From positions 1 to 51,830 of the forward strand of contig CAJNDS010000916.1 of assembly GCA_905221605.1 (NCBI GenBank): a stretch of DNA of 51,830 bases, in the 5' to 3' direction. The translations under genes were made by a program, and so were the position numbers. The DNA comes from Symbiodinium natans (Eukaryota; Sar; Dinophyceae; Suessiales; Symbiodiniaceae). The notes under the pieces were generated by a model that was not told the origin of the DNA, ran no database searches, and worked only from the letters and a program-made list of their open reading frames with translations. Below are positions 9,191 through 19,593 of the stretch, one piece after another. How positions within the stretch are numbered: the stretch's first letter is position 1; the number at the start of each line of letters is the position of its first letter.

Positions 9191-9948
9191 GTAGGCTCTG
9201 AACTCCTAGGTAGGATAGGGGGCCCTTAAAAGGGAACCCTTCTTAGCACTCTTCTGGCTCTCTTAAACAGAAACATTCAGAGGGTCTATCCCCAAGGGTC
9301 CTCCTAATCCTATCCCCTACGAACTAACCCTTCACAGAAGATGAGCCAAGTGGTTCAGGCTTCTGAGACCCTCTGCAGGCCCCAAACCTTCAACTAACTG
9401 AAACCTTCTATAAACCCCATGATAAACCTGCATATACACCCTGTATAAACCCTGTAGAATCCGCTATGGAGACCCCGACGTAAGCCTGATATAAACCCTA
9501 CATCAACCCCATATAAACCCTATACGAACCCTATATAAGCCCTGTAGAAACCCTATATGAGCCTTATAGGAACGCTATATAAACTATATAACCCCAACCT
9601 AAAGCCTGATTCTAACTATCCGAAACCCTTTGTCAACCCTTATAGCCCCTAAGGCCCTCTAGAGACTCTTCAGAAACCCCATAGAAGCCCTGTAGGAACG
9701 CTATATAAACCCTATTTAAGCTAACCGAAACCCTACACAAACCCGACAAAAGGTCCCTCAAGGTACTTGCGAGAGACAAAAACCATAGCACCCGAACCTA
9801 AAACCTGATTTTACGAACCGAAAACCTACACAAACCCTACAAAGCGCCCCTAAGGTACTTCCGACCCAAATCTGATTCTAACTAGCCGAAACCCTTTTTC
9901 TAACCGAAACCCTACGTAAACCTGATAGCCCCTAAGGTACTTGCGAGA
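9191..9948. other. intron-like: inverted-repeat element plus degenerate telomeric tract
   Basis: About 9210-9326 has inverted ends TAGGATAGGGGGCCC and TAATCCTATCCCCTA. From 9410 to 9935 the sequence is a heavily degenerated CCCTATAAA/CCCTGTAGAAA repeat, an old C-strand telomeric-like tract. A possible exon at 9340-9380 is too weak to list. Confidence 0.7.
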
Positions 9949-10020
9949 GGGTTCCGGTTGCCCCGATGGCAAGTGGGCCTTGCTGGCGCCCTCCAAGGGT
10001 GACTTCGTCGACAAGGCCGG
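9949..10020 (+). CDS. candidate exon
   Basis: Follows a GAGAG acceptor and encodes GSGCPDGKWALLAPSKGDFV to a GCCGG|GTTTCG donor supplied by the telomeric-type repeat. Product unknown. Confidence 0.58.
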
Positions 10021-11072
10021 GTTTCGGGTTTAGGGTTTCGGGTTTAGGGTTAGGGTTTGCTGAGGGGTCTAAGGGGTTTAAGGTGTTGGGGTTTATGATT
10101 TGGGGCTTTTGGGGAGTGTAGGGTTGCGGTGTGGTAGGGGATGCGGGGCCTGCCGGGGCCCTAGGATAACTTGGAGGGGTGATTGCCGGCACAAGTGCAA
10201 ACCTGTGGGTGCCTAGCGCGTTTCGTAAAACTGAACTGGCTGGTTCTGCAGAAGCATAAAACAGAATCAGCATCTCTGAGCACTGCATCCTGACACACCT
10301 AGCCCAGAAAACATGCCGAATGGCGATCTTGTGTACCCCAAGCCCTTGAAAAAACAAACAATGGTAATACACATGGGCCCTCTGTGGAAGGGTTCACATC
10401 GCACCCCGGTTTGCTTGGACCGTTAAAGGGGTGAAGGGCGCTCTGCATCAGCCTAGGTTGACGGTGCAGCCGTGCTCGGCAAGGGCGAGAGAGGGAGACA
10501 CATACAGAGAGAGAGTGAGAGAGAGTGAGAGAGAGAGAGAGAGAGTGAGAGAGAGTGAGAGAGAGTTAGAGAGAGTTAGAGAGAGAGAGAGTGAGAGAGA
10601 GTGCGAGAGCACACACACAGGCGTTCTTTCGGCTCTCCTTCTCTCCTCCTGCTCCAAGCGATGTTGGAGTGAGGGAGGTGAGCTCCAGTCGGTTTCGGGC
10701 TTTAGGCTTTAAAGGGCCTTCCAAAGAGCCCAATATCCCTGAATTACGGAATATTCGTTAAGTCATATTCAGAATCCCCATATAAGAATTAAGCAAGAAT
10801 TCCCTAATTTAGGGACATTGGGCTCTTATAACTGTAGTGAAAACCCACTTTAGAAGCCCCTCAAGTGCCCTAAGATTGTTATAAGAACAGTAACCTGGAA
10901 TATTCCTTAAGTCATATTAAGGATCCCTTCATAAGTTAAGCCATATTCCCTAAATTTAGGGACATTGGGCTCTTTAGAACGAAGCATAATAATCCCTAGA
11001 TTACCCTTAATGAGGAAGTTTGTTTTTTCGGGGTTCTTAAGCAATTAGTAGTTTAGGGAGTTCTTGAGCCAG
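10021..11072. other. non-coding: GA microsatellite and MITE cluster
   Basis: 10100-10420 is unique sequence without a convincing exon. 10495-10610 is a GAGAGT/GA microsatellite. Family B copies are at about 10721-10828 and 10895-10976, with a family G remnant between them. 10978-11052 is the 3' half of a family A element ending GGTTCTTAAGCAATTAGTAG. Confidence 0.75.
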
Positions 11073-11166
11073 GCACTGGGCCTTTTCGAGCTGCGCGGCA
11101 CACGGCACGCTTGCATCGAGGGCTCCGCCGTGGCACACGCTTTGCAGTGGCGCCTCGAACATAAGC
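11073..11166 (+). CDS. candidate exon
   Basis: Starts after GAGCCAG and encodes LGLFELRGTRHACIEGSAVA, then HALQWRLEHK, with a TAG just beyond. GC-rich and open. Product not recognised. Confidence 0.57.
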
Positions 11167-11172
11167 TTCTAT

Positions 11173-11290
11173 AGGGTTTAGGGGTTTAGGGTTTAGGGGT
11201 TTAGGGGTTTAGGGTTTAGGGTTTAGGGTTTAGGGTTTAGGGTTTAGGGTTTAGGGTTTAGGGTTTAGGGGGTTTAAAGGGGGTTTAGGC
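11173..11290. repeat. telomeric block (TTTAGGG)n
   Basis: G-strand array with occasional TTTAGGGG units. It is followed at about 11300-11375 by a short GC-rich segment that could be an exon (frame with RPPGEAPTLPK), not listed separately. Confidence 0.9.
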
Positions 11291-11377
11291 AGGGCTTTTG
11301 ACAGAAGACCAGAAGCCTAACTTGGGCATCCCCCGCCCTCCAGGAGAGGCCCCGACACTCCCCAAGCCAAGACCCCT

Positions 11378-11772
11378 AAATCCCTGAACCCTAAATCCCT
11401 GAACCCTAAACCCTAAATCCCTGAACCCTAAACCCTAAACTAAATCCCTGAACCCTAAACCCTAAATCCCTGAACCCTAAACCCTAAATCCCTAAACCCT
11501 AAACCCTAAACCCTAAATCCCTGAACCCTAAACCCTAAACCCTAAACCCTAAATCCCTAAACCCTAAACCCTAAACCCTAAATCCCTAAACCCTAAATCC
11601 CTGAACCCTAAACCCTAAACTAAATCCCTGAACCCTAAACCCTAAACTAAATCCCTGAACCCTGAACCCTAAATCCCTGAACCCTAAACCCTAAATCCCT
11701 GAACCCTAAACCCTAAACCCTAAACCCTAAACCCTAAATCCCTAAACCCTAAACCCTAAATCCCTGAACCCG
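11378..11772. repeat. higher-order telomere-variant array (CCCTAAATCCCTGAA)
   Basis: About 395 bp alternating CCCTAAA with the variant TCCCTGAA in irregular higher-order units. The recurrent variant shows local amplification rather than simple telomere addition. Confidence 0.92.
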
Positions 11773-12276
11773 CTCGAATGTGTTTAAGGTTGGGATGCTC
11801 GGAGTATCTTGGGATTTGGGGCTTGGACTCGTGGGGTTTAGTGTTTGGCGTGTAGGGCTGTTAAGAGTTTAGGGTTTAAGGTTTAGGTTTAGGGCACGCT
11901 AAACCCTAAACCCTCTGCCCATGGACACCGCGCCAGTGCCAGTTTTCAGCGTTTAGTGTCTTGGGGGGTTTAGACCCCCCCCCCCCCGCCCCGCGGCTTC
12001 CTTGGAAATAGCCGCTACCAGCACAACCCAGGTCTAGGGTTTCGGGACGCAGGGGGGTTTGCGGCGCCCTTGTGTTCTCCACTCCCTAAACCCTGAACCC
12101 TAAGCCCTAAACCCTAAACCGCTCGTCCAAGAAGATGTCCGAGAATATGTTGCAGCGGAGTAGGGGGCTTTCAGGGTAGATGGGTTTAGGGCTTAGGGTT
12201 TAGGGTACCCTTAGGGTTCAGGGTACCCTAAACCCGAAACCCTGAACCCTGAAACCCTAAATCCCTCAATTAGGGG
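11773..12276. other. mixed repeats with weak exon candidates
   Basis: Degenerate telomeric sequence with a C run at 11973-11987. Short open GC-rich pieces at 11915-11955, 11995-12060 and 12120-12165 are exon-sized but no frame stands out. A short CCCTAAA block is at 12093-12120. Confidence 0.55.
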
Positions 12277-12580
12277 GATCCCCAAAGAGCCCAATACCCT
12301 TGAACTAAGGAATATTCCTTACATCATATCAAGGACCCCTTGTTATATCTTAAGGCAATTTTTTCTTGAATCACCTTAAGGATCCCCTTTTTCTAACTTA
12401 AGGTAGATTACCCACATGTTAAGGCATATCGCTTAGATCACCGTAAGGATCCCCTTTTTCTGACTCAAGGTAGATTCCCCACATGATAAGGCATTTTTGT
12501 CCTAGATCACCTTAAGGATCCCCCTTTTTCTGACTCAAAGTAGATTCCCCAGTTAATGAGTATGGGGCTCTCTCCAGATC
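12277..12580. mobile_element. family B MITE, long copy, with GATC target duplication
   Basis: The element at 12281-12576 starts CCCAAAGAGCCCAATACCC and ends GGGGCTCTCTCCA, flanked by GATC at 12277-12280 and 12577-12580. The interior has tandem subunits of roughly 65-95 bp with CACCTTAAGGATCCCC and CAAGGTAGATTCCCC, expanded compared with the 94-bp copy at 8087. Confidence 0.83.
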
Positions 12581-12584
12581 CAAG

Positions 12585-12640
12585 GTGCTCCACCAAGGAG
12601 CTGGTCTGGATCGAAGAGCAGGCCGCGGCAGAAGGGGCTC
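12585..12640 (+). CDS. candidate exon
   Basis: Begins just after the family B element (GATCCAAG|GTGC). Encodes CSTKELVWIEEQAAAEGAL, helix-like and charged. Product unknown. Confidence 0.52.
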
Positions 12641-13011
12641 TTTTTTGTTGCTCTTGCCCCTATCCCAGATCTTCCAAAACCCCTTATTTGAGGAGTGTAC
12701 CCTAGTTCATCATAGTGATCCTTAGTTTAATTAAGGAAGTACGCCCTTGTCTGGGAACCCTTCTAAGCATCCACACTCTCCACGCCCCCCCCCCCCCCCC
12801 CCCGGCCCCGCAATGGTTCTGAGGCCCGATAAAGAAGGCCTTTCCCCCTGCACTGTCCAACTAAAGTCCTGAGGGACTTTGAACCTAAGTCGAACCCAAG
12901 ACCTAAACAACCCAAAGTTTCTTCCAACGCGGTTTAGGGTTTAGGGCTTAGGGTTTGTAAGGGTTGAGGGTTTGTAAGGGTTTAGGGTTTAGGGTTGAGT
13001 GTAAATGCCAG

Positions 13012-13056
13012 GAGGAGGACGAAGCAGGACAGCCTGCACTGGTGGCTCGGCGCCGG
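13012..13056 (+). CDS. candidate micro-exon
   Basis: Forty-five nucleotides between ATGCCAG and CGCCGG|GTTTTG, encoding EEDEAGQPALVARRR. Good splice contexts. Product unknown. Confidence 0.42.
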
Positions 13057-14055
13057 GTTTTGGGGGGTGTGGGTGTGTTGAGTTTTCTTTGTGGTACTTT
13101 ACCGTAACTTTAGATCCTTACCTTTTTTGGGTCTATTGGGCTTCTTAGTAAGGCCGCTAAAAGTTTAATTTATAGCTACCCTCCTGAGTGCAGCCAAGTT
13201 TTGTTGCTTGCTAGGTAGGGGCTTTGGGACATTGCATCTTGTCCCTTTTTGGGTTCAAGGGGATGATCTTGAGGAATGTTTTGTTTTTTCAGAGGGTTTT
13301 AAGGGCTGGCTCTGTCTGTGTTTTAGGGGCTCTGTTTTTTGCGGGCTTGGCCTGTTTAGACGGATTTGTGTTGATGAGGGGTCTCGAGCTTTCGAAGAGC
13401 CGGGTGTTGAGGACCCCCCCCCCCCCCCCCCCCTCCACCCCCCCTCCCCCCCCCCTCCCCCCGCCACTCCATTCAGTCTCTGGAATTTGGGCACTCCGCA
13501 CTCCAGCGAGTGTCTAGACCAAATCCTCGAGCCGCAACCTTACGCCCTTCAAAAGTCCTTAAGCCTTAAATCCTCAACCCTCCCTCACCCCCAAAGTTGC
13601 CAAAGTATGTCTAACAAACAACCCCAAAACCCAGAAGAGGGCCATTGTTTTTAGGCATACCCTAACCCCTCAAAGCCACATCCCAAAACCGGACAGCCTA
13701 CATACCCTAAACCCCTCATACCCACACCCAAAGCCAAGATTGTGGACGATCCCGGAACACCGGAGCCTGCTGACTTCTGGCTCCATCCCTGCGACTGCTG
13801 CTCGGCTTGGTATTTATTTCGAACCTGAAGCCCTAAATCGAAACTGAGCCCTTCGAGGGCTTGGCCTGTCCATGTTTCAAAACGGGTGTTCTGTTGTGGG
13901 GGGGGGGGGGGGGGCTTCCGAACCCGCACAGTACCGGCTCTAGTTTGTGCGACCGGGCGGAGTGTTCAGGCTTTTGGTTTTGGGCCCAGACTGGCTTTTT
14001 GGACAAGTTTCCACCGAAACAGATGCAGCCGAGCAGACAGTACTCTACTGACTCT
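13057..14055. other. dispersed elements, polypyrimidine run, no clear gene
   Basis: Family L copy at 13086-13203; a family E element at about 13213-13310 (GGCTTTGGGACATTG, then CAGAGGGTTTTAAGGG); a C-rich tract at 13413-13464; a G-run at 13899-13913. The long open frames across the C tract are composition effects. Confidence 0.7.
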
Positions 14056-14056
14056 T

Positions 14057-14203
14057 TTTTAGTAGGGAAAGAGGGAATGAGGTACCCTATACCCCCCTGT
14101 GTATTCCCTTTTAATGGATTATATAGGGTATCTCTCCCTCACTCCCTACTAACCAACCCTTTAATGGATTATATAGGGTATCATTCCCTCATTCCCGACT
14201 AAC
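14057..14203. mobile_element. inverted-repeat element (family H)
   Basis: The ends TTAGTAGGGAAAGAGGG and TCCCTCATTCCCGACTAA are inverted. An internal copy of the 3' end (near 14130-14152) with the repeated TTAATGGATTATATAGGGTA suggests a tandemly duplicated terminus. Confidence 0.72.
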
Positions 14204-14210
14204 CAACAGG

Positions 14211-14302
14211 AAGTCTAGGCACCCTAAACCCTAAACCCTAAACCCTAAACCCTAAACCCTAAACCCTAAACCCTAAACCCTAGACCCTAAACAAGTCTAG
14301 GC
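14211..14302. repeat. telomeric insert between 10-bp direct repeats
   Basis: AAGTCTAGGC lies at 14211-14220 and 14293-14302, exactly flanking a CCCTAAA array of about ten units. Splicing from TAG|GC in the left copy to TAG|GC in the right would remove the array as a GC-AG intron. Confidence 0.87.
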
Positions 14303-14402
14303 TGCGGGACTTTGTCAGAGTGTCGTCCGTGAGTGTGTGAAGCGGGCAGCTCGACAAGCCGCAAGCCGCACCCTGAAAGCCGAAACAGAAGTAGGTTTCG
14401 GT

Positions 14403-14860
14403 TAGGGTTTAGGGTTTAGGGTTTAGGGTTTAGGGTTTAGGGTTTAGGGTTTAGGTTTAGGATTTAGGTTGAAACAAGACGGTCCAGCAAAGCAGCGCCA
14501 TGCGCCGAACCGTAAAACGATGGAGGGCCAAAGCTCTTTGAAATCCTTCAACCCCAAGTAAGAGAGCCTAAGAAGCCCTTCACAAAACCCAAACCCTGAT
14601 GCCGAACCAGAAAGCCCTAAACCCTAAACCCCTAAGAAACCTAAAGCCCCAGAAAGCCCCAAAGCCCATAAACCCATGAACCCATGAACCCTGAACCCCC
14701 AAGATCCGCTAGAGAACCCTCAACCCTCAACCCTAAACCCGAAACCCTAAACCCTAAACTCCTAACCCTAAACTCCTAACCCTAAACTCCTAACCCTAAA
14801 CCCTAAACCCTAAACCCTAAACCCTAAACCCTAAACCCTAAACCCTAAACCCTACACCCC
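14403..14860. repeat. telomeric blocks of both orientations
   Basis: A TTTAGGG array (14403-14470), a unique stretch without clear coding (14471-14600), then a C-strand block (14720-14855) that includes CCTAACCCTAAACT variants. Confidence 0.85.
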
Positions 14861-14936
14861 GAGGCGCCCCAGAGGCTTGGGGGCCCGAGCTTCCCGTGGA
14901 CCCTCAGATGTACGAGCATCTCCCGGCCACCCGGCT
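14861..14936 (+). CDS. candidate exon
   Basis: Between a CCCTAAA block and a TTTAGGG block. Encodes GAPEAWGPELPVDPQMYEHL in one clean frame. Product unknown. Confidence 0.52.
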
Positions 14937-14983
14937 AGGGTTTAGGGTTTAGGGTTTAGGGTTTAGGGTTTAGGGTTTAGGGT

Positions 14984-15015
<32 letters not shown>

Positions 15016-15910
15016 GGTTGGGGGTTGAGGGTTGAGGGTTGAGGGTTGAGGGTTTAGGGTATAGGACTTGCTGTTGGAGGATTTATAAGGCTTAGGGTTT
15101 TGGACTTAGGGTATAAGGTTTGGGGTTTAGGGTGTTGGACTCTGGGTTTAGGGTTTAGGGTTAGGATTTGGCCATCGAAGGGGCTCTTTGATGTTGGGGT
15201 TCCGGTATAGGTACAGTTGCAGGGACGGCAAACCCTAAACCCTAAACCCGAAGCCCTAAACCCTAAACCCTATACATAGAATTGCCATGTTTCGAAGCTG
15301 GGTCAGCTTCGGATAAACTTACGTCCCTGGGATGGCGTCCATATAATGGTCATTGCAAGGTAGGCCGTGGGACGTTCCGCCTTACATTTATTGTCCCCAT
15401 CTTACAATCCCGATTAAGGACTGTTAGTATAAGGGGGATTATCCCAAGGTAGACCCCATAAACCCTCAATCAGTAAGGGGGCCCCTCCGTGTTGAGACGA
15501 AGGGTTTGATAGGTGCAGGGTTTAGGGTTTGGGACTTAGGGTTTAGGGTTTAGGGTGTAGGGATTGGCTGAGGCTTGAGGCTTAGGTTTCGGGTTTAGGG
15601 TTGAGGGTTTAGGGTTTTAGGGTTTAGGGTTTAGGGTTTAGGGTTTAGGGTTCACCGTTTAGGGTTTAGGGTCTAGGGTGTAGGGTTTAGGGTTTAGGGT
15701 TCAGGGTTTAGGGTCAACACCCCATCTGGGGTCGAGGCAACACCACCGCTGCACCCCCCCCCCCCCCCCCGCCCCATCCTCGTTGCCTCAAACCTAGATC
15801 CCACACACCCGACAAACCCTGTTTAGGGTTTAGGGTTTAGGGTTCAAAGTTTAGGGTTTAGGGTTACTCCTCAGCCCGAAACCCCCCCACTGAAAATCCC
15901 CCCCCTTCCC
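14937..15910. other. telomeric blocks, variant TTGAGGG array, family D copy
   Basis: TTTAGGG grades into about ten GGGTTGA units (14980-15050). A family D element is near 15366-15450. TTTAGGG-rich DNA covers 15515-15720. A small element at about 15728-15805 has GGTCGAGGCAAC and GTTGCCTC arms around a C-run. A weak exon candidate is at 15284-15356. Confidence 0.7.
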
Positions 15911-16033
15911 AAGGCCAACAGCAGCAACACCTTCATCGCCACGCCCTACGTCATCGTTACCGGGCAGCTCGTCTGCCCCTCGCGGCAGCTTCTGGGAGGC
16001 GCCACAAGGGGGCGGAACATGGGGGGAACTTGA
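15911..16033 (+). CDS. candidate exon, possibly terminal
   Basis: Reads NSSNTFIATPYVIVTGQLVC and on to a TGA at 16031-16033. The hydrophobic beta-strand pattern plus the stop suggests a 3' terminal exon. A second frame on the minus strand is open but Pro/Gly-rich. Confidence 0.55.
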   Translation, partial: KANSSNTFIATPYVIVTGQLVCPSRQLLGGATRGRNMGGT

Positions 16034-16106
16034 GGGTTTGTAGGGGTTTTTAGGACGTTTAGGGCTTGGCTTGCGGAAATCGTTGCCCCGAAGCCATGAT
16101 AAGCAG

Positions 16107-16236
16107 GGCTTCGTGGTACCCAAATTTCATACTACAATTCGTAAACCCCAAATCCTGGGTGGATGCCTGCCTCAGTCGGAGTTCGCCAACTTACAAGGAG
16201 GGGGAATCTCAGGGAGAGAAAAGGGGGGTGCCAGAG
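16107..16236 (+). CDS. candidate exon with canonical donor
   Basis: 130 nt between ATAAGCAG and CAGAG|GTAAGC, one of the best splice contexts in the window. Peptide includes GFVVPKFHTTIRKPQILGGC. Product unknown. Confidence 0.53.
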
Positions 16237-16543
16237 GTAAGCAAGCATATCTCCTCGGTTATCGTACTCATTAATTACATCCTTCAGCATGTCTCCCTTG
16301 CGTTCGCTCCTCTCTCGCTCACTAGTTGTACTACACGAGAGGGACAAGAAACTGCGTGATCCGTGCGAAAAAAGCTGAACATTTGTTGGTGGGGTCGGAA
16401 TAATTGCTAATGGTTCTCCCTCATAGTCCCTCCATAATTTTTCTATAATAAACCCCCCAAAACCCTGTTCTAATTCTTCAGGCCCCTGCCCTAAACCCTA
16501 AACCCTAAACCCTAAACCCTAGACCCTACAGTGTTTCTTCAAG

Positions 16544-16610
16544 GGTTCCGGCAGGCAGCAAAGGGGTGCACTTCCAGTCTGAGGAGGAGGCTCTGGAACC
16601 AGCAAAATGA
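16544..16610 (+). CDS. candidate exon, possibly terminal
   Basis: Follows TTCTTCAAG and reads VPAGSKGVHFQSEEEALEPA to a TGA at 16608-16610. A family F repeat (about 16409-16495, related to 4327 and 43828) and a telomeric block precede it. Confidence 0.47.
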
Positions 16611-17364
16611 AGGGTTGAGGGTTTAGGGTCTAGGGTTTCGGGTTTAGGGTTTAGGGTTTAGGGCTTCGGGTTTGGAGTTTGGAGCTTGGGGTTTCTGGCC
16701 TCACGAGGTTGACCTGGAGTATATTCTTAAAGAAGGTATGGGCCCAATCCTTGGATAACCGTATACCACAGACTCTACAGAACTTTGAAGGTTCATAGGG
16801 CCCAGTTCCCTAAGCCAACCTTTCGCGCTCGGAGGTTGGGTTTCAGGCTTTTCCAAGGTTTAGGTGCAGCTCCTTAGTGCTAAGGGGTTCAGGAATTCAC
16901 TACTATTTGCTTAAGAACCTCCCGAAAACTATGAAACAATGATCCCTATACTGCCCGTAGTAGGGAGAACAGAATTTTGTGTTTTTTGGGGTTCTGAAGC
17001 AAATAGTAGTTTAGGGTTTAGGGTCGATTGAATGTATTCAGGTTTCAGGACCGGGGAAAGTTTCGAGAAGGCTTGAAGAGTTTCAAGTTAAACCCCAAAC
17101 CCCAAAGCCTGGGGCTTTGCGTTGTTGAAGCCCAATACACCTAAGTCCATGCGCGTTAGTTCTTAGTAGTATATGGTGCTTTCTCTAAATTCTGCCTTTT
17201 GGGGTCCTTGTTCTGAGGCGGCCCCTCTTATTTAGGGTACCCCAAAAAGGGACCCTAATTTGGATAATAGAAATACGCATACCGATTTGCGCCCTCAAGG
17301 TGACCAATCCATTTTGCCCATAATAAGTGCATGAGCCCCACAAGGGACTTGAGATTAAATTCAG
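16611..17364. other. intron-like: telomeric block, family A MITE, unique AT-richer DNA
   Basis: TTTAGGG block at 16615-16665. A short candidate exon (EVDLEYILKE, 16706-16736) ends at GAAG|GTATGG. A family A element is at 16902-17009. 17100-17360 shows nothing recognisable. Confidence 0.6.
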
Positions 17365-17413
17365 GGGCTGCGGACAAAGCGTTTCTTGTCCTTCGCCGAC
17401 CTGCTGTGGGGGA
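17365..17413 (+). CDS. candidate micro-exon
   Basis: Between AATTCAG and GGGGGA|GTTTAG. Encodes LRTKRFLSFADLLWG. Donor supplied by the telomeric repeat. Confidence 0.47.
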
Positions 17414-17528
17414 GTTTAGGGTTTAGGGTTTAGGGTTTAGGGGTTCTCCCTCTGCGCATCAAAATGTCAGCTCGGGTCTGGGCATGGGCGGCCTGTCATG
17501 GAAGTCAAAAGTTGCCCCTTGCCGGGAT

Positions 17529-17583
17529 AGCCCCAGCAACAGCAAGGGCAACTGCAGTCATGTGTTCATGGCCGACTTTCTGA
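17529..17583 (+). CDS. candidate exon, tandem duplicate A
   Basis: Peptide region SNSKGNCSHVFMADFL. A second copy of this segment, with the same following CCCTAAA block, occurs at 17691. The unit duplicated is exon plus adjoining telomeric repeat. Confidence 0.45.
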
Positions 17584-17690
17584 GCCCTAAACCCTAAACC
17601 CTCAACCCTCAACCCTCAACCCTCAACCCTAAGCCCTAAGCCCTAAGCCCTAAACCCTAACCTGGGGGTGCCCACACTCTGCTGGTACAG

Positions 17691-17756
17691 GCGCCAGCAA
17701 CAGCAACGGCAACCGCAGTCATGTGCTAGTTCATGTGCTCATGGCTGACCTTCTGA
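17691..17756 (+). CDS. candidate exon, tandem duplicate B
   Basis: Peptide region SNSNGNRSHV, then LMADLL. Compared with 17529 it has a short internal insertion (TAGTTCATGTGC), itself a local duplication of TCATGTGC. It starts after GGTACAG. Confidence 0.45.
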
Positions 17757-17858
17757 ACCCTAAACCCTAAACCCTAAACCCTAAGCCCTAAACCCCTAGA
17801 CCCTAGACCCTAAACCCTAAACCCCCTAAACCCTAAACACACAGAAAGCTGACGAAAG

Positions 17859-17951
17859 GTCCTGGAGCCGGCAGACTGCGAGGCCCGGTGCCGAGAGCAG
17901 TCCAGCTGTCTCTTCTTCTGGCCCCAAGGACGCATTTGGAAGTCGTTTTGG
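17859..17951 (+). CDS. PAN/Apple-like Cys-rich exon
   Basis: Starts after ACGAAAG and encodes EPADCEARCREQSSCLFFWP, then QGRIWKSFW. The DCxAxCR-x3-SC-xFF(W) pattern matches the PAN-like exon at 6352 (DCQAKCR...CANYKY) and resembles PAN/Apple-type domains. A G-run at 17954-17968 follows immediately. Confidence 0.63.
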
Positions 17952-18189
17952 CGGGGGGGGGGGGGGGGTGGGTTGGGGTTTAGGGTTTCTAGGGTTTCGG
18001 GTTTCGGGTTTATGGTCTATAGGGTTTAGGGTTTAGGTGGAGGACTTGGGACCCACAGGAGGTTTGAAGGCGCCAGCGGTGCTTTCCTTCAATTAGGGGT
18101 TTTGGGCCTGGGCCAACAGCCCGGTTCACCCTCGAAGTCTCTGAGATATGTAGGCCCCCAGAATCCCCAAAAGCCCCCCCCCGGAAGCC

Positions 18190-18374
18190 TTGAGGTTTAG
18201 GGTTTAGGGTTTAGGGTTTAGGGTTCCCAAAATTGAGGCACGGATCGCAACATGGTGCTGCAACCTGCCGCCGCCCAGCCGTGATTTGCTTCTTTTTTGG
18301 GGTTAAGGGTTTAGGGTTTAGGGTTTAGGGTTTAGAGTTTAGGGTTTAGGGTTTAGGGTTTAGGGTTTAGGGCG
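18190..18374. repeat. telomeric blocks around a possible exon
   Basis: TTTAGGG arrays at 18190-18225 and 18303-18374. The GC-rich piece between (18236-18282) is open and ends CAGCC|GTGATT, a possible exon, too short to frame with confidence. Confidence 0.7.
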
Positions 18375-18429
18375 GCATTGGAAGTTGTCATGGGGACCGG
18401 GGCCTGCAAGCGCCTGCAAGCCTTGCCCT
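18371..18429 (+). CDS. candidate exon
   Basis: Begins at a TTTAG|GG boundary of the telomeric array and encodes ALEVVMGTGACKRLQALP. Suggests the repeat itself can supply the acceptor. Confidence 0.42.
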
Positions 18430-18714
18430 AAACCTTAAGCCCTAAACCCTAAACCCCAAACCCCCAAACCCCAAACCCTAAACCACAAACCCCTATAGCC
18501 CTGAAGCCTAGAGAGGCTCAACAGTTCCGGGAAGAAGGTTCTCAGTTTAGTGTTTCGGGCTTAGGGTTTAGGGTCTTTTCTCTGAATCTTGAAGTTCTGA
18601 AGCAACCTAACCGTTCTTTGTGGTACCCGTTCGCATGGTTAATTAAAGGACAGAGGGTTCCTTTGGTTTGTATTCCGAGGCTAGCTAGGGAAGCCCGAGC
18701 CCACAATGAAGCAG

Positions 18715-18768
18715 GCCGCTGTGGAGAATCAGCGTTGCTCTTGGGATTTGGGCACGAGCAGTGTCACC
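18715..18768 (+). CDS. candidate exon
   Basis: After AATGAAGCAG. Encodes AAVENQRCSWDLGTSSVTPN before a CCCTAAA block. Product unknown. Confidence 0.42.
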
Positions 18769-19508
18769 CCCAACCCTAAACCCTAAACCCTGCAACCCCT
18801 ACAAAGCCCTGAGCCCTCAACTCTAAAAGCGAACCTGCATCCCACCAACCCTAAGCCACCAGATCCCCAAACCCTAAACCCCCTATAATTACTCCGACTC
18901 CCACCTCGAAACCTCTAAGAAAAACCCGAAACCCCACAGAGTCTCCCCCAAATCCCGATAAGCCCTTAAAACCCCATGAACCCTGTAAACCCTAGAATCC
19001 CCAATCCCTAAACCCTTAAAAAGCCCAAACCCAAAACCCAAAAACCCAAAGCCCTAAGCCCTAAACCCCCTACGAGCTCTTTTCTCTGGACAACCTACAC
19101 GCCCTGCAAGCTTTATGAACCTATAAACCCTACCTTCAATCCTAATCCCGAAGCACTAAACCCCTAAACCCCTAAACCCTATAAACCCCTAAACCCCTAA
19201 ACCCCTAAACCCCTAAACCCCTAAACCCCTAAACCCCTAAACCCCTAAACCCCTAAACCCCTAAACCCCTAAACCCCTAACCCCTAAACACTAAGCCCCT
19301 AAACCCCAAAGCCCTACACCCAAAACTCACATACCTAAAAAACCCTAAACCCCAACGCCCTAAACCCTAAACCCCAAACCCACACCTAGACCCTAACTTA
19401 CAAACCCTAAACCCTAAGCCCTACCAACCCCTAAACCCCAGACCCACAAACCTAACACACCCTAAACCCTAAGCCCTAAACCCTAAACCCTAAACCCTAA
19501 ACCCACCT
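18769..19508. repeat. degenerate and CCCCTAAA telomeric tract
   Basis: Degenerate CCCTAAA-like sequence, a clean CCCCTAAA block at 19145-19275, then mixed variants. No coding frame seen. Confidence 0.88.
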
Positions 19509-19593
19509 GAAGGCTTGTTCACCGGCTGCGACAACCTCGTCCGGGAGTTCAGCTTGGAGGGCGACCTCAAGGAGTCTCTGCTTAACAGAAGTT
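19509..19593 (+). CDS. candidate exon
   Basis: Encodes EGLFTGCDNLVREFSLEGDL, then KESLLN, ending near AAGTT|GTAGGG. GC-rich, sharply bounded by telomeric blocks. Product unknown. Confidence 0.6.
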
